From Argyresthia goedartella (taxonomy: Eukaryota > Arthropoda > Insecta > Lepidoptera > Argyresthiidae): DNA of 64,000 nt. The translations under genes and the position numbers were made by a program. The notes beneath the pieces are model-generated. The model worked only from the letters and a program-made list of their open reading frames with translations, had not been told where the DNA came from and ran no database searches. Where the stretch lies: contig OX463813.1 in NCBI GenBank assembly GCA_949825045.1, positions 3,844,001-3,908,000 on the forward strand. Reading direction: 5' to 3'. Position 1 is the stretch's first letter; each line of letters opens with the position of its first letter. Positions 11,138 to 23,700 of the stretch are shown one piece after another.

Positions 11138-12430
11138 TCAAATTCCTGATAATCTTTTCAAAATTTTACTTAGTGCTGGAAGAACAGATATTGGTCTGAA
11201 ATTTGAAGGATTACCCTTGTCTCCCGACTTGAACAGAGGTATCAGTTTTCTGTGTTTCATGAAGTCTGGGAAAGCTCCATCGTCAACACATTTATTAAAT
11301 ATATAAGCTAGGTGTGGCTGTGGGGCTATAACAAGTATTACTGAACCAATGACTGACTGATATACCCCACCTGTTTTTAACAAAGTATCTGCTTCATATG
11401 GAGATGAATTTAGACGCTCTGTTGTGAGTAAGGGAGCATTGGTGAAGAATATTTCAAAAGCTCGAGCTACGTCAGCGTTGGATTTAACAACATCATCACC
11501 TATCTTTAAGCAGAAGTCATTGTCCATTGGTAAAACTTTACCAGTTTCACGGTTTATGATTTGCCAAACCGTTTTCATTCTATTATTTGAATTTTGTATT
11601 TTTCTATTAATGTGTAAAGTTTTTGAAGTTCTACAACATTAAAGTTTTGGAATATTTTTTATACATAGTTATGAAATTTTATATCAAAGTTATAGGTTTT
11701 TTGTTCATAATGGTCATACAAGATAGTTCTACTTTTACGAATTCCAAATGTTGCCCAGTCATTAAATTTAGATTTACCGTTGTTGGCACTGACTTTCTTT
11801 AATTTAAAGACTATATTGAATTCTGTTTGAATAATGTTGAAGATGTCAGAATAGATTTTGTTCGGGTTCTGTTCATCAAAATCCGGTACCGGCAAATTTA
11901 TATCTAAGTTTTTATACTATATACTGTTTCTATAATGAAATCCTTAATTGGCCTCATTTAAAGATCTCTTTTTAAGATTACATGCAAGCACGGCTGTGGA
12001 TTTTTGTTGATGTAATAAAATAAAATATACGTAGACTAGAGTGTATATGGGATGTGATAGGTCTATAAAATGATGGATCAGTCTTATTTTTGCTAGCAAT
12101 TTTGAATTAAACTGTTTGACCACTGTGATCGGATGGTCACAAAAAACGTTATATAAGCAAGTTTGGCTGGTAACTGTAAATCTAGTCGGCTCTAGAAATC
12201 CATGACATAAATTAAATGATTTGAACAGAGTTATTAATCGTCGTTTCATTGTTGTATCTACAAGCAAATTTACATTTAGATCGCCACAAATAGTTAACTT
12301 TATTGTGTTATTACAAAGTTTAATGAGGGCTTCCTCCATAATTTTCTCGAATATTTCAAAATTGCCATGGCCTTTTTTATCTCTCGGAGGTCTGTAGACA
12401 CAAACAATAATATGGCTATCCAACTCAACA
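11138..12430 (-). pseudogene. LINE remnant: endonuclease and N-terminal reverse transcriptase
   Basis: Minus-strand pieces in order: CVYRPPRDKKG and LTICGDLNVNLL (endonuclease strand and catalytic GDLN) at 12420-12260, a linker at 11895-11660, then the reverse transcriptase start (KLIPLFKSGDKGNPSNFRPISVLPALSKI) at about 11240-11140. Frameshifts separate them. The rest of the reverse transcriptase is missing and the Pao fragment begins at once, so a deletion or insertion boundary lies near 11130. Domain order fits the Jockey/CR1 group. Confidence 0.75.
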
Positions 12431-13182
12431 CAGGATACCTGTATTTTTCTTTATACAGTAAGTGCAAGAATATCTTTCCGTTGTTCACTTCACTATAAAG
12501 TCATCTACAGATTTTATTTTTGAGTTAACGTTAATTGACTATTTAATTTAGATTCTCACTGAAGTAAAACGCAGTGGGATGAAATGTTCTCGATAGAATT
12601 TACGAAAAGACCTCTAAATTGTTTTATTTTTTCCTGTAATTCTGAAATCTTAACTAATTTCATTGCGGAATCGCATTCAAATATTTTATATACATTTTTT
12701 CGTATCACCTCGTTTCCGACGATGCTTTATTTTAATCAAAGTGCTAGTCATAAGCTTCATTCCTAATGAACGGTTCAACTTATTTACACGTTGCGCTTGT
12801 GTCTTGTGTAGTGTCTGTGAATAAGCGCGCAGCGTGACGTTGCACTGCATGGGCATCGAGAATAGTCTGACTGTCTCTCTCGCGCGCGGTCAAACTTTTG
12901 AGTATGAAGGAGACGACAACTATTGTTTTGCCTTTTCTACTGCTTATAAATATGTATAGAGTGATCTTATTGCATTCGTGTCACGTGTCAGTCGAAGCGC
13001 CTTATTGTGATTGTTTACCTGTTTCGCCTTCATTAGTAAAAATACTGTATAGAGAAATTGCATTAGTGTGAATACTGAGAATGTACCAGCTTTCGTTAAC
13101 CAATCTGTACCTATTTCCATACAGGTACTGAACTGGTACCAAAAATATTAAACATTATATTATGTATAAAAAGGAAATTAAA
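12431..13182. other. No recognisable gene
   Basis: Sequence with a short GC-richer island near 12800-12900 (GCGCGCAGCGTGACG, CTCTCGCGCGCGG) and no convincing coding frame. The minus strand of 12500-12780 holds a short open stretch that I do not recognise. Confidence 0.4.
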
Positions 13183-14167
13183 CTGCGCATCAAAAATACT
13201 GATTTGCACAGCAAATATCAGGGCAAAATGCTGCGGTAGCTTAAGTTAACGGTAAAGAGCGTGAGCGAAGCGAAGGCCCCTTTATACTTACGTCGTGTTA
13301 AGTTGAACATGCAAGAACAACAAAATAGTAGTTTATGTGACTGCTACATAATGGAGGGCATTAATACTCGAGAGTGGGTTTATGAAACGAGCCGAAGGCG
13401 AATTTCATAATAATATCACTCTAGAGTTTTAATGCCTAATTATGTACAGTTACATACACTAGTTTATCTACACACATATCATATGCTCTCTTTGATGTGT
13501 TCAGGAACCGCATGTTTGACCGGCATTGTGGCATTTAGTTGTTTAGCTTGTTCTGCAGCACCAACTTCGGGCGTCGGCGTTCGAAATTTGAATGTCAGTA
13601 CCAACTTCACAGACAAACTAGGGGCGGCATGCAGGCGGGCGTCGGCGTTCGAAATTTGAATGTCGTAATGTGTAGAAAAATTACACATTATGGTCATAAT
13701 GTATAATTTTTCAGATAAGAAATGAGTTTTTATCAAGTAGTTTAACATTATGCTGATCGTAACGTGCGGTTTTTGTACGCAGTAAAGAGGGTTTATGATA
13801 CGTGTGTAGATAAAATACTTAAAACATAAGCTTGAGTACACATAATAGTAGTTTATGTGACTGATACATAATGGAGGGCATTAATACTCGAGGTCGGCTC
13901 GTTGCATAATAATATCACTCGAGAGTTTTAATGCCTAATTATGTACAGTTACATACACTAGTTTATCTGCACACGTATCATAAGCTCTCTTTGATGTGTT
14001 CAGGAACCGCATGTTTGAGCGGCATTGCGGCATTGATCATTACTCTGCAGTTGTTTAGCTTATTCTGTAGAACCAACTTCACAGACAAACAACAATAAAA
14101 TATTTAAAACATAATAAATGTTTTGCTGATCCTTTTTTGCTGTGCAAATCAGTATTTTTGATGTGTG
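13183..14167. mobile_element. MITE-like element with about 28-bp terminal inverted repeats
   Basis: The left end reads CTGCGCATCAAAAATACTG then ATTTGCACAGCAAA; the right end, read backwards, is CACACATCAAAAATACTG then ATTTGCACAGCAAA. Both ends abut ATTAAA (13177-13182 and 14168-14173), which contains TTAA and could be a target duplication. No transposase is encoded. Inside are a core shared with the MITE at 33850 (ATCAGGGCAAAAT, GTGAGCGAAGCGAAG) and two direct copies of a 230-bp block. A piggyBac origin is possible from the TTAA only. Confidence 0.75.
13324..14070. repeat. Two direct copies of a palindromic 230-bp block inside the MITE
   Basis: Blocks at about 13330-13560 and 13846-14070 match closely, including TAATGCCTAATTATGTACAG and TTTGATGTGTTCAGGAACCG. 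Each block is also an imperfect palindrome, since GGCATTAATACTCGAGAGTG pairs with CACTCTAGAGTTTTAATGCC. The second block lacks part of the central GCCGAAGGCGAATTTC loop. Confidence 0.85.
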
Positions 14168-14572
14168 ATTAAATACTAACCTATATAAAATATTAAACAA
14201 ATATGTTTACTTATTAAGATATATTTTATCAATAATAACAATAACTATACAGTGGAAATGATCATTTACAAATATTTTCATTTTACATATTGCAGTATCA
14301 CACTTCTTATACATACAATAATGACATACTTTACACAATTCGATCCTTGTATAAGTTAAAATATAATTTGCTTAATTAATTTGACCGAACATATTAATTG
14401 TGCCACTCGCATTAACAACACTGATTGACAAGATGTTAAGTAAAGTAAGTAAAAAATATTCAAGAGATAATAAATGACAACAATATTTCGTATATGAGTT
14501 GCAAGTTTCATTATTTCTCTTATTATCTCTGTTCCGGTATGCTTTAGCTTGGTTAAATCGGACTCAAATCGA
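14168..14572. other. GLO1 3' flank, no other gene seen
   Basis: AT-rich sequence immediately downstream of the GLO1 stop codon on the minus strand; it should include the 3' UTR. I found no clear AATAAA on the minus strand, so the polyadenylation site is not placed. Confidence 0.45.
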
Positions 14573-14720
14573 CTAGACCGAACCTTCTATTACTGAAGTG
14601 TTAAGCAGTTTGGTGTCAAAGATCTCGATCCAGTAGCCATCAGGGTCTTTTATGAACGCAAGACCCTTCATCTTACCGTCCTGTGGTTTTTTGACAAACT
14701 CGACGTTTTGCTGCTCGAAT
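14573..14720 (-). CDS. GLO1: GLO1 coding exon 5 (terminal)
   Basis: Acceptor CCTTACAG, then [34 protein letters not shown] and a short divergent tail to the stop TAG at 14575-14573. It holds zinc ligand Glu167. The [10 protein letters not shown] block is the family hallmark. Confidence 0.96.
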
Positions 14721-17700
14721 CTGTAAGGAAATGTTGCTTAGATTAAAGCAAAAAGAAACAAACAGATTCACAAACCCCCGTGCGGCAGTGACGGGTGAGG
14801 AATTTGTAAAACTCTGCATACAACTCGCGCGATCCGACCGTGGGGCAATGACGAGAGCGAGGAATTTATAAAACTCTGCATACAACTCGCGCGATCCGAC
14901 CGTGCGGCTGTGACGGGAGCGAGGAATTTGTAAAACTCCGCATACAACTCGCGCGATCCGACCGTGCGGCTGTGACGAGAGCGAGGAATTTGTGAAACTC
15001 TGCATACAACTCGCGCGATCCGACCGTGCGGCAGTGACGAGAGCGAGGAATTCGTAAAACTCTGCATACAACTCGCGCGATCCGACCGTGCGGCAGTGAC
15101 GAGAGCGAGGAATTTGTAAAACTCCGCATACAACTCGCGCGATCCGACCGTGCGGCTGTGACGGGAGCGAGGAATTTGTAAAACTCCGCATACAACTCGC
15201 GCGATCCGACCGTGCGGCAGTGACGAGAGCGAGGAATTCGTAAATCTCTGCATACAACTCGCGCGATCCGACCGTGGGGCTGTGACGAGAGCGAGGAATT
15301 TGTAAAACTCTACATACAATGGCGCGATCCGACCGTGCGGCGGTGACGAGAGCGAGGAATTTGTAAAACTTTGCATACAACTCGCGCGATCCGACCGTGC
15401 GGCTGTGACGAGAGCGAGGAATTTGTAAAACTCTGCATACAACTCGCGCGATCCGACCGTGCGGCTGTGACGAGAGCGAGGGAATTGTAAAACTCCGCAT
15501 ACAACTACATGTCTCCTGCACCCGTGGCGTGCCGAGCGCGGTGGGGTTTGTAGCGATAGGCCAGAGACAGAACTTTAAATGGCGCTTAGCTTTGTCCCTA
15601 ACCTTTTCGCGATAACACACCCCACGGGGTCGGTATGCTACGGTTTTTGGCCTCACACTAGGATACCCTGTGTCGTGGGGACTAGGAATAGCGACGTCGC
15701 ATACGTAATAAACATCAAAATGAAACTCAACCTCAAATATTTTGTTGTAAATAAAGCACTTTTATACGTTAGACACTTATACATAGAGAAAAAAAATACT
15801 AATGAGTAACTTGAATATGGTTTGAGTTCGAAAAACATTTTTCAACAATATTTTCAAATGGTGATTCACGGCTGAATCTCGCACAGGAAAAGGAAACTCC
15901 ATTAACTCTACCAGTGCACCAAGAAACTCTACAGGAATGTTTTTTTTTTCTATATTTGTATTTTTTTATGCAATATAAAAAAAACTAATCCATTGACAAA
16001 TTCAGTAATGAAGGTTTCCTCATGATGTTTTCCATTACCGTTAGAACGTCCGTATAGTGTACTTAAGATCAATTAATTATCAATGGTACATGGACAGGAA
16101 TCGAACCTGCATCTCCTCTGTGAGAAGCAAGCGTGAAACCCATTAGACCTTGAAGCTCTTCATTAAAGAAAGATAATATAATAATAAACATAATGTCTCA
16201 CTTGGATCACAGCCGCCTCTCTACGCCTCCTGGTTGCCGTAATGATAGGCAGTCATTCACAGACTGAGCGAGCGAGTTCATGAATAAATGTCTCACCTAA
16301 CATAAGCCGCCTGAATGAATGATTGAATGATTGAATTAAATTTGATCTAGCGCAAGCTCCTTCTACATCAGCCACCAACAGACCGATGGCAGTTCTGGGT
16401 AAACAGGACCCACCCATCCCATTGATCGAACGAGCGACTGGATGAATGATACCTCACCTAGCACAAACGCCTTCTACGTCGGGCAATAACAGTCCGATGT
16501 GTCCGAAGCCACGCGGCTCCTGGTTGCCGTTGCGGTTGAGCGACTAATTTACTCATACATGGAATGAATCAGTAAATCACGTCTCACCTAGCAAAACCCG
16601 CCTCCGCTTCAGACAGCAACAGACCGATGAGAGTCGTCTTAAGTCATTCACTAATTGAGTGAGCGATTGGATTAACGAAGACTCCCCTAGCACATGCCGC
16701 ATCCGTCATAAGTCTTTCATTCATTGAGTGAGCGATTGATTAATAAGTGACTGAAATAATGATTTCTCTCCTAGGCCAACAGGCCAGTGTTTCCGAAGCC
16801 GCGAGGCTCCTTATTTTCGTTATGGTACTCAAAGTCATCACATTCATTCACTTATTCATGAATGAATAATGTGAATGAATGAATGAATAAATAAAGAGTG
16901 AACGAATGCTTGATGAATAAATGAATGATGTCTCATCCCACCTAGCGCAGGCCGCCTCTACGTCGGGCACCAACAGACCGATGTGTCCAAAGCCGCGAGG
17001 CTCCTGGTTTCCGTTGTGGTAGACCGAGTCGTCGGTGTCTGTGCCCCAATTACTGCAATTGGGAAAAGGAAATTTAAACTACATGAAGATAAGGTATTCA
17101 TTAACCGTGCAGTTAAGGATCTGAATATGGAACGATATTCAAAATTTCTTCGTCATTATCTCTGGGAATTAATAAAACAAACATAATAAATCGAAGATTT
17201 TTAAACAAATTGAATTGAATAATCATAGCGTCACGCCTTTTACCGTATGGGATAGCAGAGGCATAGTCGTGCCTACGTTTAGACAGTAATTCAATTCTCC
17301 ATTCAGCGTAAGAGGTAAAAAAACTAAATATGGAAAATAAATGGGTGTATAAATGAAAAAATAACGATGTCTCACCTCACCACCATAGATCACAACCACC
17401 TTAGCGTCTCTTGGTTACCGTTGTGACAGGCAATCAATCATTCATTGAGTGACTGAATGAATAATGTCAAGCTCAATCCGCCTGCACTTCAGGCACCAAC
17501 AGACCAATGGGAGTCGTCATATAATTCATTCACTCATTGAGAGAGTGAGAGCAAATGAATTTAATTTAAATTTAAATTGCCATAACCGTATGAAATAGAT
17601 ATCTTACTTTGAATCAGTGCATAATGATTTTGCAAACAGCAAAAGGGAATATGTATATGCTATTGTAATGAGGACCTCCATGGCGTTGCGGTCCGAAGCT

Positions 17701-20700
17701 CTGCCTCCCAAGCGGGAGGTGCCGGGTTCGAATCCCGGCTGAGGAGTAAGAAAAAAATCCATAGGTCTTGGATGTTTACAGTTTGTGACGACATTGTTCC
17801 TGGTTTCCACGACACAGTTTATCATAGTGTGGGGCAATAAGCAATGTATGCCCCTGTACATGAAAAAATAAGAAAATATATTTGAAGAACTTACTAGGTC
17901 AGTTCCAAGGTAGCCTTTCTGGTCGTGGCCCACAGCGCTCGCTCCTTCTCATCCTTCGGGACCTCCGCGGGGTTCTCATACCCCATGAAGAACAGCGAAA
18001 ACCTGTTAAACAAACACAAGATACATAATTTTATATACAGGCACAAACATTGCTTTTGGCCCCACACAAGGATCGTAACCCGACCCTGAATCGTAGGAAC
18101 TAGAAAAAACGACGTATCAAACATGTAAACATCCAAGAGACCATAGAGATCGTCATAGCCTCATAGAATTGTAATCAGAAATCTACACTCGTCTGCACGG
18201 AATTTATCAATGCCAGACATGGACCTACAAAAACGCTCCTCTCTACATGGTTCGTTAATCTAGAGCCAGGCCTAAACAACGAAATGCAAAAGGTGCCAAC
18301 AATATGGCCACCAACGCAACAACTGTATGAGGCCTCATATGGCCATATAGGAGAGTAAAATGTGCAAAAAACCACAAAACCACTGAATGTCGAAAAGAAT
18401 ATAGAGACTGAAGATAAATGTGCCTTGCGCTTAGAAGACCACCCTGCAAATTACAAAGGATGCAGTCTTCTTAGAAATACGAAAGCGAAAGTTAATGACC
18501 AACAAAATAACACAACAAAATGGATATGAATGCCCGCCAGAACTAAATAAAGAAAATAAGAACAGTAAACCGAACAATAAAACAACTTAAGCGCAAGGTG
18601 TATCAGGTCAGAACTACAAAACTCAAAGCTTGTTTTATAAGGATGTTTGCTAAAACATCCTTATAAAACAAGCTCAAAGGCTGGATCGATTCATTGATCA
18701 AATGGGCACCCTAACCACAGTCTTCTCACCACAGTCATCAACAGTTCCGCGCGGATCGTGCTACGGAAAGGTCGTTTTGTGCGCGTGCGATACGCGACTG
18801 CGCGGAAGCAACAATGTTGCCGAACCTGCTAAAATGTTCTAGTTGTAACATCGTTATTAACGAAGTGTTGGCATTTGTGATAAATAAAGTGGACGTCATG
18901 GACGAGGAGAGTCTAGTCCGCATTTGCTCAACAGCTTTCACGGAGGATGATATAAACCAGGCAAAAGTATTGCTATTCGAGTCTGTGTCAAAACGCAAGA
19001 CAATCAGGAAACGAGGAGGTAAAACTAAGCGAGATTTGGATGACATAATCACCCTGATAAAAATACGGATCCCGAAGATCTTCCCATATTTGTGGCGCGG
19101 GAACTACACAAATTGCCGCCTGTTTCTTTTGATCATGTGGATGTCACCAGGCTATTGAAGGACATCATTGTCATTCAAAAAGATCTTCGTGACATACAGG
19201 AGAACTGCATCAATCAGACTCAATATGCAACTGTAACCGACATTGACAGTTTAAAAGCAGAAATAGAATTGCTAAAGAAGACCGAAGCCTCCAATAGTGC
19301 GCCCTTTGTCAATCAAAAAAGAGGCGCTTATTGCATGCAGGACAGCTTTGTATATAATTCTAGCGGACCGGAGGGCCTACCCCACACTGCAAATATTAAG
19401 TCACCCGAGAGCATAACATCGAAACAAAGTGTCGAGAGTAGGTGATCACCGCCGGCGCAGCTACCGCCACCGCCGGTTACCTATGCGTCAGCGGCGTCGC
19501 AGTCTGTCTCGCTCGCTCCAACAGCTGTTTCTAAGCAAGCGAGTTATGATATCACTACGCAAACCACGGCTGGCGCCGCCAGGACATCATCATCATGCAC
19601 TGATAGCAAGACGACGACGCTAAATACTCAAAACAGTGAGTGTGGTGGAGGCTGGATACAGGTCGTGAGGCATAGAAAGAAGCCTAATAATCATTCACGG
19701 TTCACTGGTAGAAAAGGCAATGCTCGTGTCGATGAGACGTGTTTGTTTAAGGCGGCAGAGAAAAGAGTACCCTTGTATATATACAACGTTTCCAAGGAGA
19801 CAAAGACAGAGCATATTAGTAAATATATACTTGAAAAGACAAACGTTGTGGTCCGACCGGAAAAAGTAGATACGAAAGAGTCAAAGGACTATGATTCTTA
19901 TAAAATTTATGTACCTCACCAAAAACTGTCTTTGTTTGACTACGATAAACTATGGCCCTGTGATATATTCTTTCGAAGATATTTCATTTTCAGAAAAGTA
20001 GTCAATGACAATGTAGATGAAGGCACGGTTATAATTAACGAAACTAAAAATGGCCAGTAACAATACCACAGTAACAGCAACAAAGGAATTAAGCCAGACC
20101 AGGATAATTAGTTATAACTGCAAATCGGCCAAAAGCGCGACGTTTTGTCTGCAATCGCTATGTAAGGAGGCAGATATAATAGCGCTACAAGAAACTTGGC
20201 TGCTACCGTACGACATACCTTATCTAGGTAACATAGACGAAGATTATGAATTTACGGGGAAATTGGCGGTCGACTTATCTACAGGCATACTGAAAGGAAG
20301 ACCGTACGGTGGTGTGGCAATTTTATGGCGAAAAAGTATGTTTCATCATGTTCAAGTAATTGACAGTAATAATGTGCGTATAACCGGTATTAAAATAACT
20401 ACGTGTAACCAGTCTATAGTAATATTGTGTGTGTATATGCCGTATGAGGCGCCGGACAACCTAGCGGAATTTAGCGACTGTTTAAGTGAACTTAGTGCAA
20501 TTATAGAAAGTTGTGAAAGTGAGTCAGTATTTATCTTAGGTGACTTTAACGCGCATCCTTATACATCCTTCTGTAACGAAATGCTGTCATTTTGTACCGA
20601 ACAAAAATGGCTTTGTGCGGACTTTGAGTATTTAGGTATAGACTCGGGAACTTATACATATATCAGTGAGGCTCACGGGACCAGACGGTGGTTAGATCAC

Positions 20701-23700
20701 TGTTTAACGACGCAATCAGCTCACCGTACTATTACTAAAGTTGAAGTGAAGTATGATGTGTTTTGTTCTGATCACTTCCCTATAATGTTCTATTGTAATT
20801 TAGGTGTGATAAGAAATAAGCTAGTTAGTAATAGTTATGACGAGTGCACTGGGGTAAGATGGGGTAGTAGAGAACCGGGGGAAATAAGTGCATATTCTAG
20901 TTTGTGTCACACTAAACTACGGGAAATTGACTTTCCGGAGGAATTTAGGCAATGTTGTGATAACGGTTGTGATAACATTTGTGATAACATTAGTCATAGA
21001 AATATTATATAGATGAGTCTCGCGCGCGCGCTCCTAACGCAAACACGTACTTAGATGACTCCATCTTCTTAAATTTTTAATACTGTGTTAATCCTAAACC
21101 CATCCATCCGAGCTATACAATCTGCCGCGTGAATCTCCGCCACACATCCACAATTTTCATCACCTCTGCCGTCGGGCACGTAGCCCAGCCGCTAACAGCC
21201 CGCTTCAAGTTACAAAGCTACTGACTTCAACTGTTCTTGTCCGCACATAAATTGATATTTTTAACAATGAGCAAATGCAGGACATGTAGTTCGGCGATGA
21301 CTGTCAAAAACAAAGCAACTTGCTCACGAAAAGGGTGTTCTGCAAACCACCACCTGAAATGTGTAGGGGTTACACAAGCAGCATATGTGGATAGAAGCGC
21401 CACCTGGCTATGTCCTGACTGCAAGAACAAATGCTGCTATGGATGCTGCGAGTATACTGAAGAAGATGACAGAGTTATCTGCACGGAACCAACCTGCTCG
21501 CTGGTGTACCACTATCAATGTGTGGGACTGACGGCGGGTCCCCACGCTGCCTGGAAATGTCCCAGTTGCAAGGCAAACTTACCAAAGTCAGACAACACAA
21601 ATACATCGGTCAAATACTATGACGACTCATTTGTTAATCTGCGGTCTGGCCAACAAAGGCATGCAGCCGCCGCCGCAACAACCACCCCTCAAGACATCAA
21701 GAATTATTTAACAGAGGCCAGACTGCGTGATATCTTGAAACAGGAGATGGCAGGAGCTCTACGTGTAACCATCAAGGAATTCATATCAGCTGAGCTAAAA
21801 AGCACCAACGACCTCATAACCGGACTTACCGATTCCATGTACTTCTTCAACGAACAATTTGAGAACATGAAGGTCATACTCGGAGAACATTCTAACACAA
21901 TTTCAGCCTTGAAGATAGAAAACGAGAACCTGAAATCGGAAGTTAAAGACCTCTCCGGGAGACTAACAATTACAGAACAGTTAATGCGTGAATCCAATAT
22001 AGAGATTAACGGGATCCCAGAGCACAAGTCTGAAAACCTACCAAATACCATACAGCAACTTACCAAGAGTATTGGGAACCCACTAGAAGACAGCGAGATA
22101 TTGTACGCCACCCGGGTCGCCAAGATGAACAAAGACAATATCAAGCCTAGAGCAGGGGTCGTGAAATTGAGCAGTCCCCGTCAGCGTGACTCGGTCCTGG
22201 CCGCCGTAGCAAAGTTTAACAAGGCTAACCCTAAGGACAAACTGAGCTCCACACACCTTGGCTTTGGAGGGCTTCGAGAACCAGTCTTCGTTTCCGAGCA
22301 CCTAACACCTGCAAACAAATCTCTACATGCAGCGGCTCGTAAGAAGTCCAAAGAGGTTGGGTAGTCATTCGTCTGGGTTCGCAACGGCAAAATCTTCGCA
22401 AGAAAGGACACCACCTGTCAGGCTCTGATCATACGAAGTGAAGACACCCTACGTCTAATGTGTTAGATAAGATTGGTGCGTTGTTGTTCAATTGTTATAA
22501 TATTATTTTCTTTAAATTCGCTAGAATATACTATCAAAATGTCCGCGGTCTTAGGACTAAAACCAACGACCTATTCAAAAATATTTCCAGCAGTTTATCA
22601 TGAAATAATTGTACTCACAGAAACTTGGTTAAATGCAAATGTCGCAAACTCAGAACTTATGGACTCTAGATACAATATCCACAGAAGAGATCGCTTATGT
22701 AGTCTTAAACCCACCAAAGAAAATAAGGCCGACGGGGGAGGAGTCCTCATAGCAGTATCGAAAAAATATAAATCCACTCGCGTAACAAGCTGGGAGAGTA
22801 AAAATAGGAAATTTGAGGACTTATGGGTCACTATTGAGACCAAGACTGAAGGCTGCACAAAAAAGCTAGCCATATGTGCAGTATATTTACCATCCCCAAT
22901 CAAATTAGACTCCTTTTCTGATTTTTTGGACAACGCTAATAGGATAATAAATTATGCCGATGAGGTTGCTATACTAGGAGACTTTAATCTAGGTTTCATA
23001 GATTGGAACAAAGACGCTAAAAACTTCCACATGATCCCCTCGAACTACGAAAGTACCATAGGATTCCGACTCGTCGACTTTATTTCAATGAACAACCTGT
23101 TTCAATTTAACTGCATCGGTAATAGGGACGACAACATTCTCGACCTAGTACTGGTAAGTGTTCCCCATGTGACCGTTGCCCGATCTCCTGATACCCTGAG
23201 CAAGCTTGACTCTTACCACCCTCCATTAGACATTCAGATTAGTACATCACGGCTCACCTACCTCAAACCAAACGTTGGATATCGATACAACTTCTTCAAA
23301 GCCGACTACGAAGGGCTAAAGTTGCATCTAAGGTCAGTCAAGTGGGAGGAAACATTCGAGAATTGTGGAAATGTAAACGAAATAACCTCACTCTTTTACT
23401 CTACATTGGAAGACGCCATTGCCAAACATGTCCCTAAACAGAGAATAAAAACAAATAAACACCCTCCCTGGTTCAACAAACACCTAACAAGACTGATAGC
23501 CGAAAAGGAACGAATTAGACAGAGATATCACAAATATCAGAATCCCCGAGACAAGATATAATTCGAGATTTCCCGAGAGCGCTGTCATAAACTATACGAC
23601 ACATGTATGAAATCGTATCTGAATAATATTGAATCCAGTATTCCAGTCAACCCCAAGGTTTTTTGGAGTTATATTAAATCAAAGCGAAAAGGCTATTCTA

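Noticed and set aside
14772..15508. Possible CRISPR array
   Set aside because: The repeats are contiguous 62-bp units with no unique spacers, in a eukaryotic intron, with no cas genes.
14673..15656. Long minus-strand frames (327, 224 and 109 codons) over the 62-bp array
   Set aside because: They arise from a stop-free repeat unit read in successive frames, give only low-complexity repeats, and lie in an intron of GLO1 on the same strand.
16092..16160. Possible functional tRNA gene on the minus strand
   Set aside because: Head of a SINE: B box present, but the arms do not form a full cloverleaf and a SINE body follows.
17669..17875. Possible tRNA-Gly gene
   Set aside because: A and B boxes are good but the acceptor stem is not paired, and the sequence continues into a SINE body and tail seen in other copies.
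21704..22144. 146-codon minus-strand frame opposite LINE-B ORF1
   Set aside because: Shadow frame with no motif.
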